In this document: in pieces, positions 43,967-53,847 of the stretch
Layout: every line of letters starts with the position of its first letter
How positions within the stretch are numbered: the first letter of the stretch is position 1
NCBI GenBank assembly: GCA_037178625.1
Contig: CM074129.1
Coordinates: 1 to 64,000 of the forward strand
DNA: 64,000 bases
DNA from: Skeletonema tropicum
Lineage: Eukaryota > Bacillariophyta > Thalassiosirophyceae > Thalassiosirales > Thalassiosiraceae
Direction of reading: 5' to 3'
Translations under genes and position numbers: made by a program
Notes under the pieces: model-generated
What the model was told of the DNA's origin: nothing
Database searches by the model: none
The model's input: the letters and a program-made list of their open reading frames with translations, nothing else

Positions 43967-44608
43967 GCTTTCCTCCTCAGACAATAGTTGGAGGAGCGCT
44001 GACGAATAATTGATGTATTTTAATCAGGCAGTTGGTTTCAAGTGATGGATTCTTCTGCTGACCATTTAGGTGTACTCTCTCTCCACTCTCTAAAGCTGTC
44101 CAGAGATGAGAAAGACATTTCCTGAAGGATAGAGTGGCCAAAGCATACAACTTTTGTGGGTTAGAGAGGAGCCGGGTGGGTGTTGCAAGCGGAATTTCGG
44201 CCAGTCGTTTTTGAGGTACCTTGCCCATTGTATTCACCAAAACTTCTACTTGTGGACAAATTTAGGCGGCGGTTTGTAGATGTATTAATTCCTACGTTGA
44301 CGGTATCTTTTTGAAACCCGCTTAATTAGGAGCAGATAGAGAGATAAGTAGACGGGCATCTTGATTTGATGTCGGAGTGGCACCAACTTCACTTTTTTGA
44401 AATCGTGATGATGCGGTCTGTCGTGAAAATTTTGGCTAGTCTGCTCTAGAGAGGGGGCGGGGTCTAACTTTAGTTGTCACCCAAGAGACCCACCCACCCC
44501 ACCACCACTGCTATGCCCAGTGCACATCATGATGTTGTGTGTTGATGCAGTGGCTGGACGGATCTTGTTAAAAATTGAGAAAGCATCTGTTGGATTGCCC
44601 GCCGTCGT
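43967..44608. other. Intergenic, upstream of the EF-hand gene
   Basis: No gene was recognised. GAGAGGGGGCGGGGTCTAA at 44450-44468 resembles two other spots (GAGGGGGGTCTAAA at 45031 and GGGGGGGGTCTAAA at 46804) that flank the inverted-repeat unit starting at 45054. Confidence 0.4.
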
Positions 44609-44869
44609 GTGGCAAAGCCATATGATACATCGGATTACGGAGCAACTACTCTTGTTCAGGTTGCCTACAAGGCATATAATCTTGGCTTTCCTTTCACGTT
44701 TGGTGACTTAACACCAGAAGGTTGTGGCGGTACTATTGCAGAATCTCACAAGGTGAAAATGGATCAGATGGCAGATCGGCATAGCAGCCCTTTCCTTACA
44801 TACATGTGCAAGAAGGAGAAAACGTATTACAAGATTGTCAAGAAGCAGACAAGAAAAATGTGTGAATAA
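44609..44869 (+). CDS. Unrecognised coding-like fragment
   Basis: An 86-codon frame, open from about 44582, with no ATG at its left end. It encodes ...TSDYGATTLVQVAYKAYN... and ...TPEGCGGTIAESHKVKMDQ..., with two late Cys and a Lys-rich C-terminus ending in TGCGA and a stop. The composition looks more coding than its neighbours. No family was recognised and no splice partner is obvious. It may be a gene remnant or a small exon. Confidence 0.25.
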   Translation: MAKPYDTSDYGATTLVQVAYKAYNLGFPFTFGDLTPEGCGGTIAESHKVKMDQMADRHSSPFLTYMCKKEKTYYKIVKKQTRKMCE

Positions 44870-45410
44870 AAAATGCACCACCAATAATGTGCAAGCCATG
44901 CTGTGCAGAGCACGGAGCTCTTACTGTTCTGCACACAAGAAGAAGTAGATGTGAAAATATAAATTAACGTGCAATTGATCCCCTAGTGATCGCCTTACTA
45001 AGTTACCTACTAGCCGAAACATGAGGAGGCGAGGGGGGTCTAAATATTTTGGCTAGTGGTTACCCGTCGAGACTATGAGCGCATCGTGATTCATAGTCCA
45101 ACTCATAGTCCAAAATAGGCTAATTTCGATAGGGTAAAAAGTTGTTTGAACCAGTTCCTACGAGGCGTAGCTGGTAGATTTCTGTCAGAGCATCACCTGA
45201 CGTGTTGGGGCGTGGTGTTGTTTTTCCCGGGGACCCACTCGCTGACTCAGTAGGGCCGCCCAACGTGGTGGTAAATTCGCCATTGTTGAAAAAAAAAAGT
45301 CAGAGATGAGTATGAGAACACTACGTAGGAATTCGTGACTTTTTGGCGCGATCCATCATCACCACCATTTATCTCATTATTCATAGTCATAGTCCTTACC
45401 ATTGCTTACG

Positions 45411-46004
45411 ATGACTACTACAGCTACAGCCAAACGTGAAGCAGCCACTCAGCCGCCGCAGCCGCAGCAGCAGCAGCGATCGCCCGGCTTCTTGGCGTCC
45501 ATCCATCAGCCCATATTATCACCTCGCAGCACCAATCCTCCAACCAACACCACCCCTGCGGTCGACAAATCGAACAACGAAGACAACTTTCTACTAACTC
45601 CAAGACCATTGACGGGTATCGATTATGAAGAAGGGCAAGACGGGCGGAAAGGTGTGGTAGGTAATGATCATGGCACGAACGACGGCACTGATGATGATGA
45701 TGATGATGTGTCGTCAATTGCGATGTCCGTCAGCGTCAGCGATGTGTCATCGCAAATGGAGATGGAGGACGACGAAATGGTGGAGATGGCCACAGACACT
45801 GTTATTGATGAATCGAACACCACCGAGAATACGATTTCAATTGACGAGCAAATGATTGGGTGGTTTGGAGGTAGACGTGATGGCACGACATTGCGCATTC
45901 CGCCCATACCTGTGGGAGATGGGATATGTGTTTTTCAATGTGATAGGGGATACAATTTATCGTTATCTGCGTGTCAACTACAAATCAATGATATCAAACA
46001 ATGA
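45411..46004 (+). CDS. Acidic low-complexity protein within the inverted-repeat unit
   Basis: A frame of 197 residues from ATG 45411 (MTTTATAKREAATQ...). It has an N-terminal Gln/Pro-rich part, then an Asp-rich run (DDDDDDVSS), a Glu/Met-rich stretch and MIGWFGGRRDG. The last ~35 residues (PPIPVGDGICVFQCDRGYN...) look less coding, so the true gene may splice out before 46004. No domain was recognised. Lying between the terminal inverted repeats, it could be cargo or the element's own gene. Confidence 0.4.
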   Translation: MTTTATAKREAATQPPQPQQQQRSPGFLASIHQPILSPRSTNPPTNTTPAVDKSNNEDNFLLTPRPLTGIDYEEGQDGRKGVVGNDHGTNDGTDDDDDDVSSIAMSVSVSDVSSQMEMEDDEMVEMATDTVIDESNTTENTISIDEQMIGWFGGRRDGTTLRIPPIPVGDGICVFQCDRGYNLSLSACQLQINDIKQ

Positions 46005-46134
46005 ATATTATCGATCTGTGCATAATGCTATGTGCTCAGTTGACATTCCGGATCATCGTCCCAGGCAATGATACGTCAAAACAAGTTATACGTCGATGGT
46101 TGAAGTTCAATGTTAATATTTTGCTATAATATGA

Positions 46135-46391
46135 ACATGGTTGGAACGTAAAGGGTTTGGATGGTTGTTTGGGAGGTAATTAATGCCAAAATAGTGCTGT
46201 GGCTCCAACCATGTAAAGGGTTTGGATGATTGTTTGGGAGGCTTGACGGAAAGGAGCGCAGAGCACATGACGATGCCAAAGAGTTGAAATTGTGGAAGGA
46301 GGAGCAAGTGCAAGAGTCTCCTTCAACACCGCAGAGACGCAAGAGAAATGCGTCGAAGGATGAGTCTCCTTCTCCACAAAAGAAGACCTAG
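46135..46391 (+). CDS. Putative terminal exon pair, Lys/Glu-rich C-terminus
   Basis: Joining 46135-46175 to 46241-46391 across a 65-bp GTAATT..GGGAG intron gives a continuous frame: ...LERKGFGWLFGRLDGKERRAH... then ...KELKLWKEEQVQ... and a Ser/Lys/Pro-rich end (ASKDESPSPQKKT) before TAG. There is no start codon; an upstream exon is needed. GWLFGRLDG resembles GWFGGRRDG in the frame at 45411, so the two may belong together. The two splice sites lie in a tandem duplication. Unproven. Confidence 0.3.
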
Positions 46392-46820
46392 GAGGAATGC
46401 AAGTTTGAAATAGTCGTTCGATATGGGATAGGGTCGTTCATTTTTATATGTAGGGAGTCATTCATTTTCTGTGGATAATCTAATAATCGTTTCTAGCAAA
46501 TGACACTATTCAATAGAACATTAATACCTCTATTGTCTACAGAGGTTTCGTCAATAAATTATCTTCGGTGTTGATGTATCAGCCACCGTAGTAGGGACTA
46601 TGATACCATGGTGAGAACAATTTTGATGATGGATGACGGCATTAAATATTACTAATTCCTATGTACGATTGCCGCTCTGAAGATTCATAGTCCAAATCAT
46701 AGTCCATTTTTTTGGGTACCAAGGCCACAGAGGAATTCGTGGAGATATTCATAGTCCTCATAGTCCTATAGTCTCGACGGGTAACCACTAGGCTGTGATT
46801 TGGAGGGGGGGGTCTAAAGG

Positions 46821-48166
46821 CCGATCCTTACGGTGAACGAGGACGAGAACGGAGAGCGCGCTCGTCTGCGTTCTCGTTCCGGTCCAAACAAACGGGGGTT
46901 ACGGTTGAACGCGCACGAGGTTCGCTCCACGTTGGCCAACGCAGAGCAATTTGAGCGGGAAGCACGAGAAACAGAGCGCATAGTGCGCGAACTAAGGGGT
47001 TAATTATGGTTATTATTTTTTAGTGAGAGCATATGTACGTAGGAATTGTCCGAATTTGTTTTTCGGGGGCAAATCACAGAGGGTGCGCACATTTGCTCTG
47101 CGTTTCAGAATGTGGAGGAATTTCAATAGATATTCATTGCATAAAAGTGCTCTTAAGGAGGCCAAGCGGGAGACCGTGAGGTCTACAACCTGCCTTCATT
47201 AAAAAGATCTATCTAAATCGCCGAAATGATGTGCCGAGTGAAACTTCCCCCCGACAAGATACTGCTCCTCGTTCTATTTCAAAGCAGAACGTGGAGCAAG
47301 TTCCAGCTGGAAGCAAAAAACATACACACTACTGTGTCCACGCATCAAATTTATTTTTGCCAAATTACTGTGTCCACGCATCAAATTTATTTTTGCCAAA
47401 TTTGGCCTCGCTCGGCCAAATTTTGCCAAGTAAAATTTTGCAAAAATTTAGCTTCACAAATTTGACTTTGTGTCCACGCATGGTAAATTTTGCTATGATT
47501 CTTTCTTTGAGAAGGCCAAATTTGGAGGCCAAAAATGAAATTTGATATTTTTGCCAAAAGGCAAAATTTGCCAAAGGAGGCCAAATTTGAAATTTGAAAT
47601 TTGGCCAAGCGAGGCCAAATTTGGCAAAAATATGAAAAATTAGGAGGCCAAATTTGATGCGTGGACACAGTATTTGACCTGGCTTGGCCAAATTTTACCA
47701 AGTAAAATTTGGCCAACCAAATTTTACCAAGTAAAATTTGGCCAAAATTTGCCCTTACAAATTTGACTTCTCTGTCCATGCACTGGTAAATTTTAAATTT
47801 TGCTTTTGCTGTGGTTTTCTTTCTGAGGGGCATCGCCAGCCACGCGGGGCAGGCTGGTCATTTTTGAGAGAGGAAGCCCTCTTGCCCCCATTCTGTCTTG
47901 AGAAGGTCAAATTTGGAGGTCAAAAATGAAATTTCAAATTTTACCTCGGAGGGCAAAATTTGCCGTCAGAGGTCAAATTTCAAATTTGAAATTTGACCAA
48001 GCGAGGTCAAATTTGGCAAAAATATGAAAAATTTGGAGGTCAAATTTGATGCGTGGACACAGTACTTCGTGCGCGTTCTCGTGCTCCGTAAGGCCACTTT
48101 TTTTACAAAACGAGATAGAACGAGGCGCGCTCCCCGTTCTCGTCCGCGTCCACCGTAAGGATCAGC
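46821..48166. mobile_element. 1.35-kb unit with ~45-bp imperfect terminal inverted repeats
   Basis: The left end reads GCCGATCCTTACGGTGAACG then AGGACGAGAACGG. The right end is its reverse complement with about five differences (GGCTGATCCTTACGGTGGAC then GCGGACGAGAACGG). Target duplications could not be fixed. Inside are a coding-like stretch near 46895-47002 (HEVRSTLANAEQFERE) and a dense block of AT palindromes. No transposase was recognised, so it is probably a non-autonomous element. Confidence 0.6.
47331..48062. repeat. AT-rich palindromic repeat cluster
   Basis: ACTGTGTCCACGCATCAAAT plus TTATTTTTGCCAAATT stands twice in tandem at 47331-47401. Its inverted form (TTTGATGCGTGGACACAGTA) lies at 47652-47672 and 48045-48065, so the cluster can fold on itself over 340 and 730 bases. 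Between them GGCCAAATTT / AAATTTGGCC words recur in both orientations many times, with short open frames of no meaning on both strands. Confidence 0.85.
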
Positions 48167-49440
48167 CGAAGCCGACCAGGGGGGTTCAGTTCGCGGCAGG
48201 TCCCTGTAACTCAGTGTGTTTGTTTGATCACCATGCAATCCGCATCGCTGCTACAAATCGCCCATTAATTGTGCACTGTGATTGTGGGACAATAAATATC
48301 TTCCACTCTAACTCTAACCTTCCAATAAAGATGAGGAGTATCGTTTTGGAAAGCTCTCATCAAGATCTATCGATTAGACGTACTATCAGCTTGATTGGAC
48401 GACTGTTTACAAATCGTTCAGGCTAAAAACAGGTCTACTTCTACGTTCCGCCCAGCACGGCCAAATATATCGAGAGCATCCAAAAAGCTCGAAATCAACA
48501 ACTAACGCGCTTTAAGCTCTATCAAGGGAGGGACTCATGAAATCGGCTTTGAGCTTCGAGATTGACCATTACTTAAAGAATGATAAAGCTGCAGCGTATT
48601 TTGGTGCTGGTGACAAGGATATCAAGCCATAAAACCTTTCATCTATCAGCAGAACCATTGACAATGCAGGTTCTTATGTAGTGCGAATCTTCCTCTTTTC
48701 TCAGTGTTGTGTACTTATCACCTCGCATGTTTTATTTGCACTACTTGATCGTAATAAATGAGAGATTGTATGACACGGGGTCATGGAGGGAGTCACTCTC
48801 GCTCGAGAGCTCTCTAGAGATGACAGCTTACTTACATATCATTCATACGATGTTCTAAGGATTTCACCTTCCAACTTTTTTGGAATGACTCTTACTTTTG
48901 GAAAATTTGTCCTCTTGTCTTTAGACACATGCATGTTTTACATCGGGGAAGTCGAAAAGGTACCCATTTTGTGCTATGTCATTTAGTGGCGTATACCTCG
49001 TCATATCTTCGACATTTGGTACTCCACAAGATTCGTTTCTCAATGAAAGTGTGAAGAAGTCAACTAACTTGATGGTTCGTTCGGATAACGTGACGCACGC
49101 GGCAAACTTCCCGACTCCCGACGACCTTTACGCTAGCTTTTTTGGAATGACTTCCAAGCAAGTAGTAGGAATCTTTGGAGAAGTGACTGATGTGACTTGT
49201 GACTTGTCTTGTGACTTCACTGAGACTGTTATGTACATAGGACCTACTTACATGCGTGCGTCCAGTGCGTGAGGACATCGCTGCAGACATTCTGTCTCAT
49301 ATTATTCCGAGACAGCAATCTGCTTTCAATGAGTGAACTTCGCGGGGTCATGGTCACAATAACATAGCGAATAGCGACAGTCATAATCATCATAATAATA
49401 ACTTCTACGGACAGCACGAATATCACAATTCATTTGAACA
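48167..49440. other. Intergenic with two small unsupported frames
   Basis: No gene is supported. 48783-48986 and 48976-49272 are short frames that both include an FFGMT word (NFFGMTLTFGKFV and SFFGMTSKQVVG). Their DNA (TTTTTTGGAATGACT) is a small direct repeat at 48877 and 49138. A 31-codon frame from 48537 (MKSALSFEIDHYLK...) is too short to judge. Confidence 0.4.
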
Positions 49441-50304
49441 ATGACAATGCTTAACAGAGTCGCCGCAGCATTGTTGTTGCTTGTTGCACCAGCTAATGCT
49501 TATGATCTGCTCTCCAGTTGGGGTATGGGAGGCCCCGCGACTGCGACTTCGGAGCATGAGGACCCAGTGGGGAGAGCACTCGCAGGTGTTGAGGTAAGCA
49601 ACGCCATAATTCTTCATCTCTATTATAGCCTATATTCCCTTCAAGTTTGAGTTCTGGTTTAGGTCCGCTTTACATATTCATATTCTATTCCGCTTTCCGC
49701 TCCACGCCTTTATCTCTAACCTCTCTGGTCTACCTCCTTATGAAATGTGTTGAAGGTCATGGTGTTCCACTCATGTAAGGGCCGCAAGGCAATTGACTGC
49801 AAGAGAATCATCAACCTCGCACACAGGCTCAACCCTGCCGCGTTTGGAGGCACGCCAAAAGTCTACTACAAGTTGGAACGAATTCGTGATAAAATCGACT
49901 GGGACGATTACCATCCAGATGATCTCCTTTTGTATCCAGATTATTGGCTCATTGGAATTCGCACCAGCTACGACGGTACTTATGTAGCAGGCATTGATGA
50001 TGCCGGCAAAGTTCGGTACGACTATCCCTGGTGTTTGGCTGATGATACTTCAACTCTTGGCTACGTTTGCCACAAGCTTGGACCTTGGAATTGCTCTGGA
50101 GGAATGACGTTTACTGAGTGCTGCGATTTTGCTAAAGCTGACGTGGCCGGCAAAGGTATAGATCTCGTAGATCTACATGGAAATGTTCTTGACTGTTATG
50201 ACTCTCCACCACCTATTAGTGAAAGTGATCCGATTAACTATGCAAGAGTGAAACTTCATGTTGACAGGGGAAGTACTGTAGTTGAGGCACCTATGAATGG
50301 GTAA
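49441..50304 (+). CDS. Small Cys-rich secreted protein, one intron
   Basis: Exons 49441-49593 and 49756-50304 join in phase 0 over a 162-bp intron (GTAAGC donor, TTGAAG acceptor), giving 233 residues. A clear signal peptide (MTMLNRVAAALLLLVAPANA) is cleaved about residue 20-21. The mature part has at least eight Cys (HSCKG, DCKR, WCL, VCH, NCSG, ECCDF, DCYD), likely in disulfides, and no membrane helix. Motifs such as DDYHPDDLLLYPDYWLIGIRTSY are not recognised. A secreted or extracellular protein of unknown function is the safest call. Confidence 0.72.
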
Positions 50305-50440
50305 GGGATAATATGTATCTCTCTACTCTATTAAAAAGCGAGATAGGATATGGATATCGAGTTGAATAGGAATTGGAAAGTGTACTATTGTGTAGGTAGA
50401 AGTTGTTGCGGCAGAAGAAGTAAAGATAAAACTATCTCAG

Positions 50441-50804
50441 CGAAGAAGATCTCGAAGCCCTCAAGGTACAAGATCCTTTCCTATACTATTCTATTCCCAC
50501 CGTACGAAATACAGCCCTTCGAGGCAGCGCAGAGAACGTTGACGTGACGACTCAGCGTAATCAGGAGCCTGCTCGCAGTCGACGTACCTCACCCTCGCGT
50601 CCTTCTCAGGTCGAGTCATCTTCGTCGGCCATGGTAGAAAGGAAGAGCTGTATTTCTTTCAAATGTCATTCAGATTTGCTCTTGGAAGACTTGATGTTGA
50701 TGGACGATGCAGAACTATTTGGGAATGGGGACAGGTTTGATCTCGTTACCGAGACATTGTTTGATTTTGATCAGCTGTTTCTCCGTCACAAACGACAGCA
50801 GTAG
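50441..50804 (+). CDS. Small acidic protein, YYS/RK-SFE family member B (5' end uncertain)
   Basis: The frame is open from 50430 to TAG at 50804 but has no ATG. A possible acceptor (CTATCTCAG) lies just before 50441, so an upstream exon is likely, perhaps from ATG 50350. The product carries QDPFLYYSIPTVRNTALRG and then ERKSCISFKCHSDLLLEDL before an acidic tail (DDAELFGNGDRFDL). The first motif nearly repeats KDQDPFLYYSNDSVRMTEL of member A at 40401. The segment between the motifs is shorter and richer in Arg/Ser than in A. A damaged gene is the alternative. Confidence 0.6.
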
Positions 50805-51254
50805 CTGTGTCACGAGTCTGTGTTATGAGTCTAGAGTTAGTGATCGACCGATTTGCAACGCACTATTTTTCATAACGAAAGTCCGAGTTTTACTGTATGG
50901 ATTTTAAGGACTAAACTTCTTAGAGATATAAAGTTCGAATCGTTACGAATGTTACAGCGATTGTTTCGTCCGTACAATCGTCAATCGTACTAAATCAATT
51001 CGATTCACCGAGCGAATAAAGCAATGATGCCTGCTTGAGCAATGAAATGGCTAGCAATGGTGGTGTCTGTGGAGTGTGTAGTACATGGACGACGAACAGT
51101 GTGTACATGGACGACGAACAAAGAACGAGTGTCACGTGGTATCGCTACCAAAAAGATACGATATCTTTTTGTACTCTTATGTAAGAGCGCGCAGCGCCAG
51201 CAAGTACTTTAATCGTGATTGTCAGCTCACCATCCTCCAAAATGTGGAAATTTG
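50805..51254. other. Intergenic
   Basis: No gene was recognised. There is a small tandem duplication GTACATGGACGACGAACA at 51081 and 51101. The last eight bases (GAAATTTG, 51247-51254) are the left target duplication of the hAT element. Confidence 0.5.
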
Positions 51255-51561
51255 TAGAGGTTGGTCTCGTCTCGACTCGGCCGAGACGAGACGGGATTTT
51301 TTGGGTCGAGACAGGTGTCTCGTCTCGGCACCCTCTGTCTCGGAGCATTTCGGGATTTTTTGTATCACTTTCTCACAGCCAACCATGACGAAGAACAATT
51401 CGTTTCTGCGGCTACTTCTGATTTCATCAGCACGATTCCAATCTCACATCATAACAAGACTCCCTTTGACACCGTTGGGTGCGTTCACAAGACTTGTTCA
51501 TTGGAGTTTGATTATTTTTTTGATCAACTCATTATCTTCATCTATCATCTATTCTGAAATC

Positions 51562-51774
51562 ATGGTCGATGCTATCAACGATGCCGATGCAGCTTCTACT
51601 GCCAGCAGGAACGAATCGTTGGAATCGTCGGGTGACGAAGACGATGATGTCAAATGCAAAGAGCGAAAACCATCGGAATCTTCGAGCGACGAAGAAGATT
51701 GGGATGACAAATGCATTTGCAAACATTGGAAGGGTGATAGTCCGATGTGTAGTAACCAAGACACAAGCAGTTGA
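51562..51774 (+). pseudogene. N-terminal remnant of the hAT open frame
   Basis: ATG 51562 opens a frame of 70 residues with acidic Ser-rich DNA-coded runs (SGDEDDDVK, SSSDEEDWDDK) and a CICKHWKGDSPMC stretch whose Cys/His could be the start of a BED-type finger. It ends at a TGA. The assignment rests on position inside the element only. Confidence 0.35.
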
Positions 51775-52221
51775 GAAAGTTTGCAATCCGTATGAATGGA
51801 GCACATGAGGATTGGGCGCATGCATATTGCACAGACCATGTTTTTCATTGTAATGCAGTTCTGGCTTTTGAAGGTAAGTAGTAATTGAACATCATTGCCA
51901 TTATTGAATATGAATTGACTCGACCTTGTCTAATAAGTTGATGCAACTCATCAAAGATCTTATAGTTGATGTCGAGAAGGAGGCTAATACAAATACAAAT
52001 GATAATGGTGGTGAAGGTGGAAGTATTGCAGTACCGCAAGTATCTTTTAAATCAGAAGACACGAGCTTCGCTTTCTTGGGTGCATTTGACTTCGACGACG
52101 ATGCAGCAGCAAATGATGACGAATTGACTGATGACAATATTCGGATCCGATGTGAAGCCCAGCTGCAGCTTACGAACTCCTGGAGCAAATGCCGATGCAA
52201 GATGGAGAAAGAAAGTTTAAT

Positions 52222-52563
52222 GATCCATTGAAGCGTTGGAAACAAATCGCTCACCAATTCCCTGAACTTGCAACACTTGCACGAGAGTACCTGTGAGATA
52301 TTCCAGCAACGTCCGCTCCCTTGGAAAGAATCTCGAGCAGGGCAGCTAGAGTAATTACAGCAAAGCGATCTTGCATTGATCCCATTGTTACTTGCCGCAT
52401 CGATGCATCATGTTTGTTGAAGAAAATACAAGCTTCATCCGCAAAAATTGGGATGAACTCATGCCAGATGTCCCTTTGAATGAGTTTCTACTCCCTCCTT
52501 CTTTTGAGGACAAGGATGAGAGTGGGGATCCAATTGATGCTGGCCAGAACAATGAGTACTAAG
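52222..52563 (+). pseudogene. Broken hAT transposase C-terminal (dimerisation) region
   Basis: Read in pieces, the sequence gives FPELATLAREYL, an in-frame TGA at 52294-52296, then DIPATSAPLERISSRAAR. After a frame change near 52395-52410 it gives MFVEENTSFIRKNWDEL and a terminal acidic tail to TAA at 52563. P.LA.LAR.YL and I.ATSA..ER.FS are the hallmark of the hAT C-terminal domain. The stop and the frameshift show it is inactive. Confidence 0.8.
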
Positions 52564-53051
52564 TTGTCTAAAGAGTCCATAGTAGATAGTTATTTGTTGG
52601 TTTTGCCCCTTTTAATCATTGCTAACCTTCTTCATTGAAAATCTCGAGATATCCCGGGATCTCGTCTCGACGGACCCTGTCTCGAGACCGAGACGAGACC
52701 AACCTCTAGAAATTTGACAAGGTCCTTACATGGGGTACGTAGGAATTAAAAATTCCTACTTGACAATAAAACGCGGTCAGACAAAAAATGAGGAAAGATT
52801 TTTCCACCTCCACCCAAGCTAGTAGTTCACCACGATGACAGCCGTCACTTCGCCCTATCAAAATCACTGCCACTTCGACGACATCGCTTCTATACTTCGA
52901 GGAATATCTCTTCTATCATGTCTTTGAAATATGAATTGACAACATGGTTACATTGGAGTATGAAATAGGTGCATAATATACAGTCCCTGGCAGCGGCCTT
53001 TTTATCGGCATATCATCGTGTCGCCGGTCCTGATGATCGGGGATATAGTGA

Positions 53052-53231
53052 TGTAGAGAAGTCATACAAACACCATTCATCGACGGCAACTTCATCCAAG
53101 AGTATAACGGAGTCGTCTTGGCTGATTTCCGGGTCGACAACTCTGAATACACTCCACTGGGTTCAACATGCACCACCGACGGGTCATCGAATTTTGATAA
53201 CGTTTCATACGACGGTGTTACAATGCGATGA
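53052..53231 (+). CDS. Orphan exon-like segment
   Basis: A 59-codon open stretch ending in TGA. Its translation has the composition of a real protein end: FIDGNFIQEYNGVVLADFRV, then DNSEYTPLGSTC and SSNFDNVSYDGVTMR. An AG at 53055-53056 could be its acceptor. Both other frames are open too, but their translations look random. No upstream exon or start was found. A remnant or a terminal exon of an unrecognised gene. Confidence 0.3.
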   Translation, partial: CREVIQTPFIDGNFIQEYNGVVLADFRVDNSEYTPLGSTCTTDGSSNFDNVSYDGVTMR

Positions 53232-53771
53232 CATGATCCAAACATCATTTATTTCATCCCCGTCGCCTCTATATTGCTTATGTGCAACTGATAGCGCAGA
53301 GGATTGATCCGTATCAGAGATATTGTTGGATAGAGACCGGATCAGACAACAATACAAGTTCTAATTGGAGCTAATACTTTGGGATGCTGATCGCCATTAT
53401 GTGGGGGTACTCTGACTTTTCGCCGATAAATGCAGATGAACCGTGATACTAACTGGACGAAAGATGAGATAAACTAAAGTCGATGGGGGTGGAATCTGGT
53501 ACAATGTCAGGAGACTTCTGTATCATTGCGAATTGACAATTTTATGTAGATTTTTGCCCCTCTTATACCCCCCTTTGGCATGAATACTAAGAACCACAGA
53601 CTTATTGGGTAGTCACACGTTTTATAAAGTAAGATAGAAGCAGAATATGGGCTATTTGACATGTGTTCACTCACAACAGATTGTTATTTACAAGGATAAG
53701 GTGGGGATGAGGGTCCTGTGCAAGTGGCAGCTCTCATCTTAGTGGTGCCATAAATCACTATCTATTTTACC

Positions 53772-53847
53772 CCAAATGTGTGCCTTTCTGGATATGTGAT
53801 TCGATATAGTGTTAACAGGAACATATCAAGAAAGGCACACATTTAGG
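53772..53847. repeat. Long near-perfect hairpin
   Basis: CCAAATGTGTGCCTTTCTGG and six more bases (53772-53797) pair with the complementary arm at 53821-53847 with one mismatch and one bulge, around a 23-base loop. The arms are about 26 bases. It could be a small foldback element or a precursor-like RNA hairpin. The sequence does not decide. Confidence 0.7.

Larger units (their letters stand above)
45054..46790. mobile_element. 1.74-kb unit with 23-bp perfect terminal inverted repeats
   Basis: The left end begins TAGTGGTTACCCGTCGAGAC (45054 on) and the right end is its exact reverse complement to 46790, 23 of 23 bases. A GGC triplet lies immediately outside both ends, which could be a 3-bp target duplication. 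Inside both ends the octamer CATAGTCC is repeated several times (45094-45113 and 45385-45395 on the left, 46687-46707 and 46750-46767 on the right), in the manner of subterminal repeats of cut-and-paste transposons. It encloses the frame at 45411 and an exon-like stretch at 46135-46391. No transposase was recognised; the superfamily is unassigned. Confidence 0.65.
51255..52707 (+). mobile_element. Decayed hAT-superfamily DNA transposon
   Basis: Termini TAGAGGTTGGTCTCGTCTCG (51255 on) and its exact complement ending at 52707 form terminal inverted repeats, followed on both sides by further CGAGAC palindromes. Immediately outside is an exact 8-bp direct repeat, GAAATTTG (51247-51254 and 52708-52715), the target-site length expected for hAT. 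Inside, the 3' part encodes a broken hAT C-terminal dimerisation region. At 1453 bp it is too short for a full transposase gene, so it is internally deleted and non-autonomous. Confidence 0.9.

Noticed and set aside
47231..47833. Several 80-148 codon frames in the AT-rich palindromic block
   Set aside because: They are translations of the repeated GGCCAAATTT words and read equally well on both strands.
45054..48166. One large composite transposon covering both inverted-repeat units
   Set aside because: The two units have unrelated termini and do not overlap, so they are listed as separate neighbouring elements.
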